Part shown: piece by piece, positions 14,683-17,480 of the stretch
Layout of the letters: the number at the start of each line of letters is the position of its first letter
Numbering within the stretch: the first letter of the stretch is position 1
NCBI GenBank assembly: GCA_964352225.1
Contig: CAYGRM010000114.1
Span: 1 to 17,480 of the forward strand
Direction: 5' to 3'
DNA length: 17,480 nt
From: CAJQQY01 sp964352225
Lineage (GTDB): Bacteria; Bacteroidota; Bacteroidia; Chitinophagales; Saprospiraceae
Translations under genes and position numbers: made by a program
The notes under the pieces: model-generated
Told to the model about the DNA's origin: nothing
Database searches by the model: none
The model's input: only the letters and a program-made list of their open reading frames with translations

Positions 14683-15222
14683 ATGATATTCCATATTGAA
14701 ACGGAAAGATTAATTCTTAGAGAATTTAGAAAAGAAGACGCTCCCGGACTTTTGCGACTAAATTCTAATCCAGAAGTCATCAAATATTTGCATCTGGAAC
14801 CTATGAAAAATATAGCAGAAGCTATTAAAGAAGTCAAATGGGTAACCGATCAATATCCGAAAAACAAAATTGGCCGTTGGATTATGTTAGAAAAATCAAC
14901 GGGTAAATTTATCGGTTGGTCAGGTTTGAAACTAGAGGATATGGAAATGAATGGTCAACGAAACTTTTACGACGTAGGTTATCGAATGCTTCCTGAATTT
15001 TGGGGAAAAGGCTATGCTACGGAGTCCGCTATTGCTGCTGTAAAGTATGGATTTGAAGAAATGAAATTAGAAAAAATAAATGCCGCAGCTCATGGTGAAA
15101 ATTTAGCTTCTCGAAGAGTTTTAATAAAATCAGGTTTTAGAGAACTAAACACTTTTCAAATTTTTGATTTTGAAGCTTATTGGTTTGAAATTACACGAGA
15201 AGAATATTTAGCAAAAATATAG
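14683..15222 (+). CDS. GNAT-family N-acetyltransferase, RimJ/RimL-like
   Basis: A 179-residue acetyl-CoA-dependent transferase. The N-terminal IETERLILREFRKEDA and the acetyl-CoA-binding region VGYRMLPEFWGKGYATESA (about 98-116) are typical of the Acetyltransf_3 branch, which includes ribosomal-protein acetyltransferases and antibiotic acetyltransferases. The later HGENLASRRVLIKSGF (137-152) is the usual N-x-x-S-x-x-V/L-x-x-K-x-G-F motif. The substrate cannot be told from sequence. The ATG follows the upstream gene by 25 nt, so it may be co-transcribed, although the two products have no evident link. A perfect hairpin terminator lies just after the stop. Confidence 0.9.
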   Translation: MIFHIETERLILREFRKEDAPGLLRLNSNPEVIKYLHLEPMKNIAEAIKEVKWVTDQYPKNKIGRWIMLEKSTGKFIGWSGLKLEDMEMNGQRNFYDVGYRMLPEFWGKGYATESAIAAVKYGFEEMKLEKINAAAHGENLASRRVLIKSGFRELNTFQIFDFEAYWFEITREEYLAKI

Positions 15223-15233
15223 TTTTAAGTTTT

Positions 15234-15271
15234 AGTCCTTCCAGATTTTCAAATCTGGAAGGACTTTTTTT
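15234..15271 (+). terminator. Terminator of the GNAT gene, repeated sequence
   Basis: The arms AGTCCTTCCAGATTT (15234-15248) and AAATCTGGAAGGACT (15251-15265) make a perfect 15-bp stem with a two-base centre, followed by a T run to 15271. It is nearly the same sequence as 8673-8711. It also lies 9 nt before the end of the converging DUF1295 gene. Confidence 0.93.
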
Positions 15272-15279
15272 CTGCTTTT

Positions 15280-16137
15280 CTACTTCTTTGGAGGCATTGG
15301 AATAAAAGAAGAAGTAGTTCGTATATACTCCGCATACTGAGGCTTTGACTTTTTCAATTTTACTTCGAGCATCGCCACTCCTGAAACTTTTAACAAAAAG
15401 AAAGTCATCACAATCGGGCAAAAAACAAACATCCATCCTTGTGGATGTGCTAAAGAAAATAGAAAAAATCCCCACCAAATTGTCGCATCTCCAAAATAAT
15501 TCGGATGTCGAGTATATCTCCAAACTCCCGTATCCAGTACTTTCCCTTTATTATTCGGATCTTTTTTAAACTGACTTAATTGGTAATCACCTACTGCCTC
15601 AAAGAACAATCCAATCCCCCATAACAATACTCCTACATATTCCAAAATCCCCATTTCTGCCTGGACGCTAAAAGAAGGAAGATAGGTTGCGGAAATAATC
15701 CAAAGTAAAAATCCTTGCAAAGCAAACACTCTTATAAAAGATAACCACCACCATTTTTTCCCACTTTCTTTTCGCCATTGAGCATATCGATAGTCTTCTC
15801 CTTTTCCTAAGTTTCGATTAGCCAAATAAATGGTTAATCGTAACCCCCAAATGGTAATCATTCCTAAAAGAACTTTTTCTCGAAATCCCATCAAAGATAA
15901 ATCACTTTGAAAAGCATAAAACCATGCAATGATAACAAATCCAAATCCCCAAAAAATGTCAATTATACTTGCATCTTTTATCACTAAACTTACTAACCAC
16001 AATCCAGTTAAAATCACCATCAACAATCCTATTCCTGACTGAAAATCATCTTTAAAACCTGGAAAAGACCATAAAAATACAGCTAATGAAATAATTAAAA
16101 CCAAAATGAATAGTCTTATTATTTTTGCTCTGCCCAT
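15280..16137 (-). CDS. DUF1295 membrane protein, steroid 5-alpha-reductase-like
   Basis: A 285-residue polytopic inner-membrane protein with about six to eight hydrophobic helices, for example at 8-24, 35-53, 58-77, 88-105, 135-152, 163-182 and 218-252. The family signature near the C-terminus is DTGVWRYTRHPNYFGDATIWWG (about 202-223), with the conserved RYTRHPNY core that in related reductases and methyltransferases binds the cofactor. The tail has KKSKPQYAEYIRTTSSFIP, also conserved in DUF1295. The superfamily includes NADPH-dependent steroid reductases and isoprenylcysteine methyltransferases; the substrate here is unknown. It is convergent with the GNAT gene and appears monocistronic. Confidence 0.9.
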   Translation of the reverse strand: MGRAKIIRLFILVLIISLAVFLWSFPGFKDDFQSGIGLLMVILTGLWLVSLVIKDASIIDIFWGFGFVIIAWFYAFQSDLSLMGFREKVLLGMITIWGLRLTIYLANRNLGKGEDYRYAQWRKESGKKWWWLSFIRVFALQGFLLWIISATYLPSFSVQAEMGILEYVGVLLWGIGLFFEAVGDYQLSQFKKDPNNKGKVLDTGVWRYTRHPNYFGDATIWWGFFLFSLAHPQGWMFVFCPIVMTFFLLKVSGVAMLEVKLKKSKPQYAEYIRTTSSFIPMPPKK

Positions 16138-16302
16138 AATTTTATAATTTTTAATTTAATACGAAGGCTCTTTGATTGTCACAAACAATTATAAAAAAAT
16201 CTATTTTTAAATAATTCGGAATCTATTTTGCAGTAAAAGTAATACAAACCTCCACATTTTAACTCACCACGCTACATTTAGTTCACCTTAACAAAATATA
16301 TT

Positions 16303-17340
16303 ATGACTAATAAGTTAGCGAACACTAGCGTAATTATCCTATTACTATTAAGCCAATTTAATCTTTCTGCACAATTTGAATGCGACTCAGAAGGTTTTTC
16401 ATATCTGTTAACCAAAAATAATTCAAACATCGTTTCATCCGATTGCGATAAATCAAGATGTATTGGAAAGATTATTTGGGAAGATGGAACTACCTATTCT
16501 GGATCAATAGAAAAAGGTAAAATGGACGGAAAAGGTCTATTAGAAATTCCTGGCCTATATAAGTATGAAGGAGAATTTAAAAATGGCGAGAAACAAGGAT
16601 CTGGAAAAATTATTTACGAAGATGGTGCAAGTTATGATGGAGAATGGAACCTTGGAAAGAAGGAAGGGTTTGGAGCCTTTGTCTTTCCTTGTGGCTTTGA
16701 GTATTTGGGCGATTTTAAAGATGATCAAATGCATGGACAAGGAGTTTTACGGATGAGCGAAACAGAATCTTTTTCAGGGATCTGGGAAAATGGAAAAATT
16801 CAAGGCTCTGGAACTCACTTCCGTGAAGATGGAAGTAAATTTTCAGGCGAATTCAAAAATGGAGAACCTAATGGTCAAGGAATGGTTATCTGGGAATCAA
16901 AAGATACGATGAGAGGAGTTTGGAAGGATGGATTATTAGATGACTTAAGTCACTTCCAGTTTGAAAATGGTACATCAATTATCCAATACTGGAAAAAAGG
17001 AAAAATTCAGAAGAAGGCGGTTTACATTCAAAAAAATGGATTTAACCTTTCTGGAGATCCAAATGAGTTGGTAAAAATACTTACACAAAGTAGTTTGAGT
17101 AATGATGATTCTATGGAATCTAACTTCTCACTAGCATGGTATGTAGCCGCAATGGAATATAAAAATCAAAATGATTTTGAAGGGGCAACAGAACAGCTTA
17201 AGTATGCTCAATTATTCCAAGATCCATTCGAAGAAACTAGGCTTTCCAATTTGTTAGAATTGGAATTAGATAATATCACAGCTGAAAAAGAAAGAACTGG
17301 TGTCGCTCAAAAGGTCAAGAAAAATGAAAATAATCGATAA
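16303..17340 (+). CDS. Secreted MORN-repeat protein
   Basis: A 345-residue exported protein. A signal peptide of about 24 residues ends LSAQ. It is followed by a Cys-containing segment (C27, C48, C53) and about six to seven MORN repeats of 23 residues between about 65 and 225, with units such as YEGEFKNGEKQGSGKIIYEDG, YDGEWNLGKKEGFG and FSGEFKNGEPNGQG. The last copies are degenerate (RGVWKDGLLDD). The C-terminal 90 residues are helical, with a TPR-like segment LAWYVAAMEYKNQNDFEGATEQLKYAQ written here only as its region (278-304), and end in a charged tail. MORN arrays bind proteins or membranes; the partner is not known. A long-loop inverted repeat with a T run follows. Confidence 0.82.
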   Translation: MTNKLANTSVIILLLLSQFNLSAQFECDSEGFSYLLTKNNSNIVSSDCDKSRCIGKIIWEDGTTYSGSIEKGKMDGKGLLEIPGLYKYEGEFKNGEKQGSGKIIYEDGASYDGEWNLGKKEGFGAFVFPCGFEYLGDFKDDQMHGQGVLRMSETESFSGIWENGKIQGSGTHFREDGSKFSGEFKNGEPNGQGMVIWESKDTMRGVWKDGLLDDLSHFQFENGTSIIQYWKKGKIQKKAVYIQKNGFNLSGDPNELVKILTQSSLSNDDSMESNFSLAWYVAAMEYKNQNDFEGATEQLKYAQLFQDPFEETRLSNLLELELDNITAEKERTGVAQKVKKNENNR

Positions 17341-17380
17341 TTGATGCTTCTTTAAGTATCATTTTAAACCAAAAATAAAG

Positions 17381-17466
17381 GCCTTTGAATTTCGAACTTT
17401 TGCTTTTTAAATATTAACTATCGGTTAATAATAAAAATCGCAGAGTTGGAATTCAAAGGCTTTTTT
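17381..17466 (+). terminator. Possible long-loop terminator after the MORN gene
   Basis: GCCTTTGAATT (17381-17391) and AATTCAAAGGC (17450-17460) form a perfect 11-bp inverted repeat, followed by six T. The loop of 58 nt contains a small ATTAAC/GTTAAT hairpin. The T run and position support termination, but the large loop is unusual, and it may be another intergenic repeat used as a terminator. Confidence 0.55.
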
Positions 17467-17480
17467 ACGTACGCCAATAA

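Overview
The window is AT-rich chromosomal DNA from a member of the Bacteroidota, probably a Saprospiria- or Cytophagia-like environmental bacterium. The evidence is a secreted protein with a gliding-motility/type IX secretion C-terminal domain, starts preceded by A-rich sequence instead of Shine-Dalgarno motifs, a TAnnTTTG-type promoter element, and a trp operon in the order E-G-D-C-F-B. The lineage below phylum is an inference from overall style.

Positions 9-6263 (minus strand) hold a nearly complete tryptophan operon. It starts with a short leader ORF carrying three consecutive Trp codons (6198-6263) and a strong intrinsic terminator (6121-6163), which together look like a classical ribosome-mediated attenuator. 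trpE, trpG, trpD, trpC, trpF and trpB follow; trpA would lie beyond the left edge. G/D and F/B overlap. Every other junction (leader-E, E-G, D-C, C-F) is filled by a different large inverted repeat. In at least three of them each arm is itself a small hairpin.

Positions 6264-6595 are the divergent control region between the trp leader and a secreted S9 serine peptidase (6596-8647). A lipoprotein (8843-9604) follows. A two-gene minus-strand unit (9742-10917) encodes a PEGA-domain membrane protein and a small lipoprotein. A CBS-pair protein (11181-11642) converges on holA (11712-12716, DNA polymerase III delta), and another hairpin-of-hairpins element lies between them. Thioredoxin (12806-13111), a type IX-sorted DNRLRE-type protein (13272-14657), a GNAT acetyltransferase (14683-15222), a DUF1295 membrane protein (15280-16137, minus) and a secreted MORN-repeat protein (16303-17340) complete the window.

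The biosynthetic and replication genes are ordinary. The parts worth attention are the non-coding ones: the putative Trp-Trp-Trp attenuator with a candidate antiterminator pairing, and the set of paired-hairpin intergenic elements, which look like REP/BIME-style repeats. No CRISPR array, tRNA, rRNA or transposase gene was seen.
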